64,000 nt of DNA from AC-32 sp963772975 (lineage in GTDB: Bacteria; Actinomycetota; Thermoleophilia; Gaiellales; Gaiellaceae): assembly GCA_963772975.1 (NCBI GenBank), contig CAVYZH010000005.1, positions 124,001 to 188,000 on the forward strand. The letters run 5' to 3'. A model generated the notes under the pieces. The model ran no database searches. It saw only the letters and a list, made by a program, of their open reading frames with translations, and was not told where the DNA came from. Within the stretch, counting starts at the first letter, position 1. Every line of letters starts with the position of its first letter. A program made the position numbers and the translations under genes. Shown here piece after piece: positions 34,092 through 44,475 of this stretch.

Positions 34092-34913
34092 GTGATCTGC
34101 ACTCTCGGCGATGTGCTCCTCGACGTGATCGTGCGGACCTCCGAGCCGCTCGCGCCCGGCGCCGACAGCCCGGTCGAGACCCGGCTCGCCACCGGCGGCC
34201 AGGCGGCGAACGTGGCGGCGTGGGTCGCCGAACTGGGCGAGGGCGCCCGTTGCGTGGCGAAGCAGGCCGACGACGCGGCCGGCGCGCTCGCGCGAACGCT
34301 GCTCGAGCGCCACGGGGTCGAGCTCGTCGGCCCGGTCGTCGCCGGAACGACCGGGACGGTGGTCGCGCTCGTCTCGCCGGACGGCGAGCGCTCGATGGCA
34401 ACCGACCGCGGCGTCTCCGTCGAGTTGCGCGCGGACGAGCTCGAGCCTGCGTGGTTCGAGGGCTGCTCGTGGCTGCATCTCTCCGGCTACGCGCTGCTGG
34501 CCGAGCCGATCGCGGAAGCGGGACTGATCGCGGCGCGGCTGGCCCGGGCGCGCGAGGCACGAGTGGCGGTCGACCTCTCCTCGTGGAGCGCGATCCGCGC
34601 CTACGGGCCGAAGCGCTTCCGCGCGAACCTGGACGCGGCCGCGCCCGACGTCGTCTTTGCCAACGAGCCAGAGTGGGAGATGGTCGGCGGCGCCTACGCG
34701 CTGGCCGAGACGGCGGTGGTCAAGCGCGGCTCGCGCGGCGTCGAGGTTCGCTCTCCCGAGGGCATCGAGGAGTTCCCGCCGCTCGACGCGGAGGTCGTGG
34801 ACACGACGGGCGCCGGCGACGCGCTGGCGGCCGGCTTCCTCGTAGGCGGGATCGAGCTCGGTCTGGAGGCGGCTGCCCGCTGCGTCGGCCAGCTCGGGGC
34901 GGTGCCCGTGTGA
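34092..34913 (+). CDS. psuK: PfkB-family carbohydrate kinase, probable pseudouridine kinase
   Basis: A ribokinase-type kinase, 273 residues. Family marks are ICTLGDVLLDVIVRT, ATGGQAANVAAWVAELG and the catalytic signature DTTGAGDALAAGFLVG. Its product assignment comes from context: it overlaps the pseudouridine-5'-phosphate glycosidase gene by four bases, and PsuK supplies that enzyme's substrate. By sequence alone other nucleoside or sugar kinases are possible. GTG start at 34092 with a TACGGT box seven bases upstream. Confidence 0.85.
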   Translation: MICTLGDVLLDVIVRTSEPLAPGADSPVETRLATGGQAANVAAWVAELGEGARCVAKQADDAAGALARTLLERHGVELVGPVVAGTTGTVVALVSPDGERSMATDRGVSVELRADELEPAWFEGCSWLHLSGYALLAEPIAEAGLIAARLARAREARVAVDLSSWSAIRAYGPKRFRANLDAAAPDVVFANEPEWEMVGGAYALAETAVVKRGSRGVEVRSPEGIEEFPPLDAEVVDTTGAGDALAAGFLVGGIELGLEAAARCVGQLGAVPV

Positions 34914-35800
34914 CCGAGGTGCTCCGAATCGCGCCGGAAGTGCAACAAGCCCTCCACGAGGGCGCTCCGGTCGTCGCGCTCGAGACTACGCTCGTCGCAC
35001 ACGGTTTCCCTCCCGGGGTGGGGGTGGAGGTGGGTCGTGCCGCGGAGGCGGCGGTCAGGGCCGAAGGGGCCATGGCCGCAACGGTCGGTGTGCTCGACGG
35101 CCAGGTGGTCGTCGGGCTCGACGCCCACGAGCTCGAGCGCTTCGGCGAGGCGGGAGCCGGCGCGCGCAAAGCCGGCCCGCGCGATCTCGCCGCCTGTGTG
35201 GTGAGCGGCGAGCTCGGCGCGACGACCGTCGGCGGCACGCTTGCGGCCGCGCGCCTCGCGGGCATCAGGTTCATGGGCACCGGCGGAATCGGGGGAGTCC
35301 ACCGCGGCTTCGCGGAGCGTCCCGACGTCTCCGCCGACCTGGCGCAGCTCGCGCGCACGCCGGCGCTCGTCGTCTCCTCCGGGGTCAAGTCGCTGCTCGA
35401 CGTTCCCGCGACCGCCGAGTTGCTGGAGACATTGGGCGTGCCGGTGCTCGGCTACCGCACCGCCGAGCTGCCGCTCTTCTACAGCGCCGGCGGGGGGCCG
35501 CCGGTCTCTGCGCGCGTGGACGACGCCGCGCAGGCGGCACGCACGGCAGAAGCGCACTGGCAGCTCGGCGGCGCCGCGCTCCTGCTCGCGCGCGATCCCG
35601 ACGACGGCGTCGAGGTCGAGCCGCTGATCGAGGAAGCGCTGGCCGCGGCCGCGACGCAGGGCATCCACGGCCAGGCCGTGACGCCGTTCGTCCTCTCCTT
35701 CCTGCACGAGCACAGCGACGGCCGCACGCTCGAGGTGAACCGCGAGCTGATCGTCGCCAACGCGCGCCTCGCGGCGCAGGTCGCCGTCGCGGCTACTTAG
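34910..35800 (+). CDS. psuG: Pseudouridine-5'-phosphate glycosidase
   Basis: Cleaves pseudouridine 5'-phosphate to uracil and ribose 5-phosphate. 296 residues. Family sequence is clear throughout: ALETTLVAHGFP, RKAGPRDLAACV with the catalytic Lys region, GTTVGGTLAAARLAGI-like stretch (GATTVGGTLAAA), FMGTGGIGGVHRG, VVSSGVKSLLDV and the end TPFVLSFLHEHSDGRTLEVNREL. The GTG at 34910 overlaps the psuK stop. The pair forms a pseudouridine-salvage unit. Confidence 0.94.
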   Translation: MTEVLRIAPEVQQALHEGAPVVALETTLVAHGFPPGVGVEVGRAAEAAVRAEGAMAATVGVLDGQVVVGLDAHELERFGEAGAGARKAGPRDLAACVVSGELGATTVGGTLAAARLAGIRFMGTGGIGGVHRGFAERPDVSADLAQLARTPALVVSSGVKSLLDVPATAELLETLGVPVLGYRTAELPLFYSAGGGPPVSARVDDAAQAARTAEAHWQLGGAALLLARDPDDGVEVEPLIEEALAAAATQGIHGQAVTPFVLSFLHEHSDGRTLEVNRELIVANARLAAQVAVAAT

Positions 35801-36080
35801 CGAGCGAGGAAAGAAAGTCGTCGATCGAGAACGCCGACAGCGTCTGCAGCTTCGCGCTGCCGCGGGCGCCGAGCGCCACCGAAATGCGGGCGATCGTCTC
35901 GGGGTCAGGCGCCTCGACCACGTTCACGAAGTCGAACGGCCCGAGCGTCGCCCACTGGTGGATGACCTTCGCACCGAGCTCCTCGACGTCACGGTTGACC
36001 TCCCGCAGCCGGTCGGGGTTCGCCTTCAGGGTCTGGACGCCCTGAGCGGTCAGGCTCGAGAGCATGATGTAGGTCGGCAT
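35793..36080 (-). CDS. GYD-domain protein
   Basis: 95 residues, the full length of the GYD family of small dimeric alpha-beta barrels. Seen: MPTYIMLSSLTAQGVQTLK, the helix PDRLREVNRDVEELG, WATLGPFDFVNVVEAPD and the C-terminal LQTLSAFSIDDF. Function unknown. GAGGAGGAG stands just upstream of the ATG. The last eight bases overlap psuG in convergent direction. Confidence 0.87.
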   Translation of the reverse strand: MPTYIMLSSLTAQGVQTLKANPDRLREVNRDVEELGAKVIHQWATLGPFDFVNVVEAPDPETIARISVALGARGSAKLQTLSAFSIDDFLSSLAK

Positions 36081-36771
36081 CGCGGCTCCTCCTCGATCGC
36101 GGACGGCCCGACTCTACTCGGGCGGCCTGGTCGAAGTAGAGGAGGCTCGCGCCCAGCACGACGATCGGCCAGAGCACGCCTTCGGAGAGCGGCCGCGCAA
36201 TCTCGGCCGCCTGGCCGCTGCCCGCGTTGAGCGCGACCGCGAGCACCCGCGTCGAGAGGTAGAACAGGATCCCGAGCGCTGCCATCGTGCCGAGCGAGTG
36301 GACGTAGTCGGCGCGCCCGAGCTGGAAGCCACGCTTGAGTGAGGCGACAAAGCCGGTTCCCTCGATCACTGCTGCGGGCACTGCGAGCCCGACGAGCGCG
36401 AGCCACGCGACCGCCGGGAGGATGTAGAGCAGCACGAGCACCGGGAACGGCAAGAACACGACGATGCCCGCCGCGAACGCGACCAACAGCCGGCGCCTGG
36501 GGATCGGCCGCTCGGCGGCGATCACCGCGGCGCCGACGTAGGTCAGCGTCAGCAGCAGCGCCCCGACCGTGACGCTGAAGATCGCGTACGTCCAGCCGTC
36601 GAACGCACGCGCGACCGCGCCAAAGATGCCAATCGGCAGGCCGAGCGCCAGTGAGGGCCAGAACCGCCGGCCATAGAGCTTGATCGACTCGGCGACCAAC
36701 TGGCCGACCGGCCGTGTCTCCGGCGGCAGCGCGGGCGGCAGCGGCTGCTCGGGTCGACTCCTCCTCGCCAC
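35989..36771 (-). CDS. Integral membrane protein (glycerophosphodiester-phosphodiesterase-membrane-domain-like)
   Basis: 260 residues as read. About six hydrophobic helices between residues 35 and 225, with the cytoplasmic start (MARRSRPEQPLPPALPPETRPVGQLVAESIKLYGRRFWP) typical of this multi-pass family of unknown function. The membrane part ends at LLYFDQAARVE; the next about 35 residues are Arg-rich, not membrane-like, and overlap the start of the GYD gene by 92 bases. The natural end is probably near 36117 in the adjacent frame, so a frameshift is possible. GTG start with TACGGT six bases upstream. Confidence 0.7.
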   Translation of the reverse strand: MARRSRPEQPLPPALPPETRPVGQLVAESIKLYGRRFWPSLALGLPIGIFGAVARAFDGWTYAIFSVTVGALLLTLTYVGAAVIAAERPIPRRRLLVAFAAGIVVFLPFPVLVLLYILPAVAWLALVGLAVPAAVIEGTGFVASLKRGFQLGRADYVHSLGTMAALGILFYLSTRVLAVALNAGSGQAAEIARPLSEGVLWPIVVLGASLLYFDQAARVESGRPRSRRSRDADLHHALEPDRSGRPDPEGEPRPAAGGQP

Positions 36772-36777
36772 GGCGCA

Positions 36778-36783
36778 ACCGTA
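36778..36783 (-). promoter_or_regulatory. -10 box of a leaderless promoter
   Basis: TACGGT on the minus strand, six bases before the GTG at 36771. Confidence 0.5.
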
Positions 36784-36811
36784 GCGGGGCCGGCGTCGTC
36801 CCGGCCCCGCT
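36783..36811 (-). terminator. 11-bp GC-rich hairpin after the beta-propeller gene
   Basis: AGCGGGGCCGG (36783-36793) and CCGGCCCCGCT (36801-36811) pair perfectly over 11 bp around a 7-base loop, 20 bases beyond the stop at 36831. No T-run. It probably separates this unit from the membrane-protein gene's own promoter. Confidence 0.5.
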
Positions 36812-36830
36812 GCGCTTCACGCTAGTGAGC

Positions 36831-37790
36831 TCAGTTGCCGTTCAGCCGCTCGCGCGTCGTGACGTAGTGGTCGCTCGAACCTTCGCCGCCGGGCTTCGTG
36901 GAGCCGAAGTAGAGCGTCGTCCCGTCCCACGAGAGGGACGGGCGTGTCTCTGCGGCAGCGCTGTTCACGCCCGGCCCGAGGTTGACCGGGGTTGACCACG
37001 GATCGGAGCCGCTCGAGCGGGTGGCCGAGTAGAGATCCGCCATCCCGAGCGTTCCCGGCCGCGTGCTGAAGAAGAACAGCTCCAGGCCGTCACGGCGGAC
37101 GTTGGGCTGGCCGTCCTCGGCCGCGCTGTTTGCCCCCACCACCAGCTCGGCAGCGGCGAACGTCCCACCGTGCGACGAGCTGACGTACAGGTCGCTGTCG
37201 CCGGCGGTCGCACCTGGGGCCTCGGCCGAGAAGCCGCCCGGACGCGTGCTCGAGAAGTAGAGCACCGGGCCCGCTCCGCGCTCGGGCAGCGGCATCGGGC
37301 TCGCCTCGTTTGCCGCGCTGTTCACGTCGCAGCCGAGGTTCGCGACCGGGTCCCACCCGTCTGGGCGGAGCCTTGTCGTGTAGACATCGTCCCCGCCGCA
37401 TCCGCCCGGACGGTTGCTGACGAAGTAGAACAGGTGCCCGTCGCGGGCGATCGTCGGACAGAAGTCGTTCGCCGCGGAGTTCACCGGGGCGCCGACATTC
37501 GCCGGCGCGCCCCACGGCTCGTCGACGCTGTCCCGCGTGGCGACCCAGATGTCGATCCCGCCGAGTCCGCCCGGCCGGTTCGACGCCATGTAGAAGCGCT
37601 TCCCGTCACGCGAAACGAATGGGCAGCCGTCAAGCGCCGCGCCGTTGAACGACGGATCCGTCCCCGGAATCGACTCGACCCGGACCGCCGGCGCCCAGGA
37701 CGAGAACTCGCCTGCGGACGCCAGGGCAGCCATCGACGCAGCGACCGCCGCCAGCGTCACGAGCCCCACCGCGAGTAGTGATCTCTTCAT
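36831..37790 (-). CDS. Secreted PD40/WD40-like beta-propeller protein
   Basis: 319 residues. Signal peptide at about 1-26 (ending ALASAGE) and no lipobox, so probably secreted. At least five PD40-type blades share an RPGG pattern: FYMASNRPGGLGGIDIW, FYFVSNRPGGCGGDDVY, LYFSSTRPGG, FFFSTRPGTLGMADLY and LYFGSTKPGGEGSSDHY. Such TolB-like propellers usually bind ligands or proteins; no enzyme motif is seen. AAGGAGG stands upstream of the ATG. The promoter region carries the same period-11 heptamers as the kinase/SARP divergon, so it is probably a target of that regulator. Confidence 0.85.
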   Translation of the reverse strand: MKRSLLAVGLVTLAAVAASMAALASAGEFSSWAPAVRVESIPGTDPSFNGAALDGCPFVSRDGKRFYMASNRPGGLGGIDIWVATRDSVDEPWGAPANVGAPVNSAANDFCPTIARDGHLFYFVSNRPGGCGGDDVYTTRLRPDGWDPVANLGCDVNSAANEASPMPLPERGAGPVLYFSSTRPGGFSAEAPGATAGDSDLYVSSSHGGTFAAAELVVGANSAAEDGQPNVRRDGLELFFFSTRPGTLGMADLYSATRSSGSDPWSTPVNLGPGVNSAAAETRPSLSWDGTTLYFGSTKPGGEGSSDHYVTTRERLNGN

Positions 37791-37814
37791 GGTTCCTCCT
37801 TCGGGTGTCCCGAT

Positions 37815-37868
37815 CACGCGTCGAGCCTCGCGCGGACGGCTGAGGAGTCCCTGAGGAGTCGCTGAGCG
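37815..37868 (-). promoter_or_regulatory. SARP-type operator: three heptamers at 11-bp period plus conserved block
   Basis: Plus-strand heptamers CTGAGGA (37840-37846), CTGAGGA (37851-37857) and CTGAGCG (37862-37868) are spaced exactly 11 bp. Then, at an offset identical to that at the kinase promoter, a block at 37815-37832 (minus strand CGCGAGGCTCGACGCGTG) matches 14 of 18 bases there. Confidence 0.75.
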
Positions 37869-37870
37869 CG

Positions 37871-39754
37871 CTAGGAGTCGGTGATGCTGACCCAGACGCC
37901 GCCCGCGCCGGCGGAGATCGACGAGACGTAGAGAGGCGCCGCGCCGGTGCGTTTCTTCAGCACCGGAATGAGGCCGTCGGGGTCCCCGGTTTGCGGGCTG
38001 AAGCGCATCACCGTGCCGCTGGGGATGTCGTGGCGCCACAGCGATCCGAACCCGACGGCGAAGTGGCCTTCCTCGGCCGGAAGTGCGTCGCGCTCGAGCT
38101 CGTTGCGAAGCGTCCGGGGATCGACGCGAACCATCAGGCCGTGCTCCCCATCCCAGGAGCAGAGCCACAGCCGTCCGAAGCCGAACGCCGGCCGGGAGAC
38201 GAAGCTTCCGAACTTCGCGGTCCGGGCCTTCCCCGTCCGGAAGTCGAGCCGGTAGACCTTGGCCGAGCTCGCATTCGTGACCCAGACGAAGCCGCCGCCG
38301 ACGGCCAGCCCCTGCCCCTCGGACCCGAGCATCCACGACGGGAGAGGCCGCCTGCCGAGAACGTGGCCGGTTGCGGGGTCGACGCGAAGTACGAGGCCGG
38401 TTTGCCCGCGCCTCCCGACGAGCCAGGTCGCGCCGTCGGCTACCGCGACGGCGTTCAGCTGTAGCCCATACGAGTAGGTGCGGATACCACGGCTGCCTCG
38501 TAGCACGCGGACGAGCCGCGACCGACCGTCGTCGAGGTCGTAGCCGATCATCCAGGCGCCGCGCGTGTCAGCCGCCAGCAGCGGACCGTTCCCGAAGCCG
38601 ATGTCGGTCGCGACGACGGGCAGACGCGTTGTGTGCCGAACCTCATCCGTTCGTGGGTCAACCTCGACGATCGTGTCGTCGCCGAGGTTGAAGGCCCAGA
38701 CCGTCCCGCCGTGGACGGCGGTGTCGTTGGGCCGGCTCCCAACGTCGATCACGTCGTTGATCTCGTTGCTCCGAGGGTCGATCCGGACAATCGTGTTCGC
38801 TCGCGGGACGAGGGGCTCCGCAGCCGCGCCGCCCCTTCCCAGCACCGCGACGAGCAGCCCCGCGACGGCCGCTGCCGCGACCCCGGCCGCCGCGAGCGCC
38901 CAGCGGCGCCGGGGCCGAGCGTGCGGCATCAGCGCGTTCTCGGCCGCGGCCGCCAGCTGGGCGCAGGTCGCGTACCGGTCGGTCGGGTCCTTCGCCATCG
39001 CCGTTCTGATCACCGGGTCCACCGCGCCAGGCAGCTCCGGCCTGCGCTCGGACGCGGCCGGCGGCTCCTGTTCGAGGTGTGCCCAGGCGACCTCAAGCCG
39101 GGAATCGCCCGGGAACGGCGGCTCGCCAGTCAGGCTCTCGTAGAGCAGGCAGCCGAGCGAGTAGACGTCCGCTCGTCCGTCGACGTCGCCGCCCTCGATC
39201 TGCTCGGGCGCGAGGTACGCCGGCGTTCCGAGCGTGGCCGCCTCCGCCTGCAGCGACGCCACCTCCGACAGGCGGCGTGTCAGCCCGAAGTCGGCGAGGT
39301 AGACGTGCTCGTTGTCGTCGAGCAGGACGTTCGACGGCTTCACGTCCCGGTGCACGAGGCCCTTCGCGTGCGCGGCGTCGAGCGCCTGGGCGATCTGCGC
39401 GACGATCGCCAGCGCCCGCGCCGGGTCGAGCGCTCCCTCACGCCGAAGGAGCGCGCGCAGGTCCGTGCCTTCGACCCGCCGCATCGCCAGGTACAGCCGA
39501 CCTTCGGCTTCGCCGGCGTCATGGATGGGAACGACGTTTGGGTGCTCGAGCGACATCGCGAGCTCGGACTCGCGGGCGAAGCTCGCGCGGTAACGGCCGT
39601 CCCGCGCGAGCGACGGCGCCATCACCTTGAGCGCGACCCTGCGTCCCAGTCGCACGTCGTGGGCCAGGTAGACGACGCCCATTCCGCCCTGGCCGATCGG
39701 CTCCTCGATCCGGTAGTCGAGGAAATCCTGCGGGATGTTAGTGCGCGTGGTCAC
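37871..39754 (-). CDS. Transmembrane Ser/Thr protein kinase with extracellular beta-propeller sensor
   Basis: 627 residues. PknB-like kinase domain at about 10-270: IGQGGMGVVYLAHD, the Lys of VALKVMAP, HRDVKPSNVLL, ADFGL, GTPAYLAPEQ, all catalytic residues present. One transmembrane helix at about 290-308 is followed by an outside domain of NHL/Vgb-type blades (IVRIDPRSNEI, IVEVDPRTDEV, VLRVDPATGHV, VYRLDFRTGKA). GAGG lies six bases before the GTG at 39754; an in-frame ATG at 39775 is possible. Divergent from the SARP-type regulator; the shared region holds three 11-bp-spaced heptamers. It may phosphorylate that regulator, as AfsK does AfsR; that is inferred. Confidence 0.9.
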   Translation of the reverse strand: MTTRTNIPQDFLDYRIEEPIGQGGMGVVYLAHDVRLGRRVALKVMAPSLARDGRYRASFARESELAMSLEHPNVVPIHDAGEAEGRLYLAMRRVEGTDLRALLRREGALDPARALAIVAQIAQALDAAHAKGLVHRDVKPSNVLLDDNEHVYLADFGLTRRLSEVASLQAEAATLGTPAYLAPEQIEGGDVDGRADVYSLGCLLYESLTGEPPFPGDSRLEVAWAHLEQEPPAASERRPELPGAVDPVIRTAMAKDPTDRYATCAQLAAAAENALMPHARPRRRWALAAAGVAAAAVAGLLVAVLGRGGAAAEPLVPRANTIVRIDPRSNEINDVIDVGSRPNDTAVHGGTVWAFNLGDDTIVEVDPRTDEVRHTTRLPVVATDIGFGNGPLLAADTRGAWMIGYDLDDGRSRLVRVLRGSRGIRTYSYGLQLNAVAVADGATWLVGRRGQTGLVLRVDPATGHVLGRRPLPSWMLGSEGQGLAVGGGFVWVTNASSAKVYRLDFRTGKARTAKFGSFVSRPAFGFGRLWLCSWDGEHGLMVRVDPRTLRNELERDALPAEEGHFAVGFGSLWRHDIPSGTVMRFSPQTGDPDGLIPVLKKRTGAAPLYVSSISAGAGGVWVSITDS

Positions 39755-39789
39755 GAATTGCCTCGCTCCAACCATACGACGCCCCGTCA

Positions 39790-39843
39790 CACGGGCCAAC
39801 CCTCGCGGCTGGTGCTGAGCGAGCGCTGAGGAGGGGCTGAGCG
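39790..39843. promoter_or_regulatory. SARP-type operator between the kinase and BTAD regulator genes
   Basis: Plus-strand heptamers CTGAGCG (39815-39821), CTGAGGA (39826-39832) and CTGAGCG (39837-39843), period 11. For the regulator gene, a -10-like TAGCGT (39851-39856) begins eight bases after the last heptamer, the spacing described for SARPs. For the kinase, the conserved block at 39790-39807 lies on the other side. Confidence 0.75.
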
Positions 39844-39870
39844 ACCGTGGTAGCGTCGCCCGGAGCGCAC

Positions 39871-41459
39871 GTGGAATTCCGCATTCTTGGCCCCGTGGAG
39901 GTCGTCGAGCACGGGCGCGTGCTGCCGCTCGGCGGGTCGCGGCAGCGTGCACTGCTCGCGCTGCTCCTGACGCGGGCGAACGAAGTCGTCTCGGCCGACC
40001 GGCTGATCGACGAGCTGTGGCCGGCGGAGCCACCGCAGAACGCCTCCAACGCGCTGCAGTACCACGTGTCGCAGCTACGGAAGTCGCTCGGCGCCGACGC
40101 GATCGTCACGCAGCCACCTGGGTACGCCCTGCGCGTCGGGCCCAACGAGCTCGACCTGCTCCGCTTCGAACGGCTCGTGAGCGAGGCTGCGCGCGCGGCT
40201 CCGGACGCCGCGTCCGAGCTGCTCCGGGAGGCGCTCGCGCTCTGGCGCGGCTCGCCGCTCGCGGACGTGGCAGACGAGCCGTTCGCGCAGACGGAGATCC
40301 CGCGGCTCGAGGAGCTGCGGGTGCGCGCCCTCGAGCTCCGGCTCGAGGCCGATCTCGGGCGCGGCCGGCACGCCGACGTCGTCGGTGAGGTCGAGGCGCT
40401 CGTTCGCGAGCATCCGTTGCGTGAACGCCCTCGCGCGGTGCTGATGCGCGCGCTCTACGGGGCGGGGAGGCATGCCGAGGCGCTCGAGGCATACCGCGAC
40501 GCCCGCCGGACCTTCGTCGAGGAGCTCGGGATCGAGCCGAGCCCAGCGCTCCAGGAGCTCGAGCGGGCAATGCTCCGCCACGACCCAGAGCTCGCGCCGC
40601 CCGGCGAGGTTGTGGCGAGCCCCGCCGCGGGACCGATCGTCGCGGTCGTTCGCGAAGAGCGGCGGGCGGACGACCTCCTGGAGATCGCCGCGTCGCTTAC
40701 GCGCCAGCGGGAACGCGAGCTGATCCTCGTGCGGCTCCTTCGCGACAGTGACGACCTCGCCGAGCAGCAGGCAGAGCTCGCGAGGCGACGTGAGGCGCTT
40801 GCGACAGCCGGCGTGTCGGCCCGCGTCGCGGCTTATACGAGCGCACACCCGGGCGAGGAGGCCGCGCGCCTGGCGACGGAGCAGGCGGCCGACTTCGTCC
40901 TCGTCGACGCGCCGGCGCGGGTCCTCGAGACCGGGGTGCTCGAACCCGACCTCGAGGCCATCCTCGCGCAGACGCCCTGCGATGTCGGGATCCTCCTACC
41001 GGGCGGGCACCGCCAGGGCAGCGGCCCGGTTGTCACGCCGTTCGGCGGTGCGGAGCACGACTGGTCGGCGATCGAGGCCGCGGCCTGGCTCGCCCAGTCA
41101 CTCGGGACGGCTCTACGGCTCCTCGGGACGGAGGCCGACCCTTCGGAAGGACGGCGCGACGCGAGCCGGCTGCTCGCGCGGGCCTCGCTGCTCGTCCAGC
41201 AGGTGATCGGGATCACGACGGAACCGATGCTTGTGCCGGCGGGCGAGCATGGCGTGCTCGAGGCGGCGCGGGACGCGCAGCTGCTCGTCGTGGGCCTGTC
41301 CGAGCGCTGGCGGAGCGAGGGCATCGGGCGCACACGCCTCGCCGTTGCCGCAGGAGCGGGCGTGCCGACGCTGTTCGTCCGGCGCGGCGTGCGCCCGGGC
41401 GGAGTCGCCCCCTCGGGGACGCTCACGCGCTTCACGTGGACGCTGACCGGAACGCCGAG

Positions 41460-41463
<4 letters not shown>
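39871..41463 (+). CDS. BTAD/SARP-type transcriptional regulator with C-terminal UspA-like domain
   Basis: 530 residues. An OmpR-type winged helix (about 1-90: VEFRILGPVEVVEHGRVLPLGGSRQRALLALLL, RLIDELWP, LQYHVSQLRKSL) and the bacterial transcriptional activation domain (about 95-240: ALALWRGSPLADV, YGAGRHAEALEAYRDARRTFVEELGIEPSPAL) are typical of SARPs. Instead of an NB-ARC ATPase, the remaining half looks like two universal-stress-protein halves (ending DAQLLVVGLSERW, VPTLFVRRG). The GTG at 39871 has GGAG five bases upstream. Its own promoter carries three period-11 heptamers. Its stop overlaps that of clpB. Confidence 0.87.
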
Positions 41464-43906
<2,443 letters not shown>

Positions 43907-43925
<19 letters not shown>

Positions 43926-44287
43926 TTTCGCTCCGGTAGTTGGGTTTGGTCGTAGAGAACGAGGTCGCGGCGGTACTCCTTGTGCACCTGCGCGACCGCC
44001 TCGCGCATCTCGCGCTCGAGGCGCTCCATCCGTGACTGCATCCGCTGCAGCTGCTCCTCGAGGCCGAGCACGGCCTCGACGCCCTTTAGGTTGAGCCCGA
44101 GCTCACCCGTCAGCCGCTGGATCAGGCGCAGACGCTCGAGGTCGGCCTCCGAGTAGAGACGCGTGTTTCCGGCGGTGCGCTGCGGCTGGACGAGGCCCTT
44201 TTGCTCGTACATGCGCAGGGTCTGCGGGTGCATGCCGACGAGCTCGGCTGCGACGGAGATCATGTAGCGCGGGCGCTCGTCGATCAC
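43907..44287 (-). CDS. hspR: Heat-shock repressor HspR (MerR family)
   Basis: 126 residues. A MerR-type helix-turn-helix at the N-terminus (MISVAAELVGMHPQTLRMYEQKGLVQPQRT, NTRLYSEADLERL), followed by a coiled-coil helix (about 75-105). In actinobacteria HspR represses the dnaK and clpB units with DnaK as co-repressor. Here it is inside the operon. Its GTG overlaps the stop of the small membrane gene. I see no HAIR box (CTTGAGT/ACTCAAG) upstream of dnaK, so its target sequence may differ. Confidence 0.93.
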
Positions 44288-44475
44288 ACTCGCCCCCGGT
44301 GGACGCGCACGGCGTTGTCGACCAGCACGAACAGTCCGACGACGACGAGCAGGGTGGCCACCAGCCAGAGCGGGTTGATCCAGCCCGGTCGCGGCTGGTC
44401 GTACGCGAGCTGCGAGATCCCCGCAGCGAGGTAGAGGGCCAGCCCGCTCAGGAAGCTGACGAGCCCGACTCTCAT
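44284..44475 (-). CDS. Small membrane protein inside the heat-shock operon
   Basis: 63 residues with two hydrophobic helices at about 4-20 and 35-53, joined by a short loop (SQLAYDQPRPGWINP), and a basic C-terminus. Its ATG overlaps the dnaJ stop (ATGA, 44472-44475) and its own stop overlaps the hspR GTG, so it is translated between the two. No similar gene belongs to the classical dnaK-grpE-dnaJ-hspR operon. It could be a membrane partner of the chaperone system; this rests on position only. Confidence 0.72.
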   Translation of the reverse strand: MRVGLVSFLSGLALYLAAGISQLAYDQPRPGWINPLWLVATLLVVVGLFVLVDNAVRVHRGRV

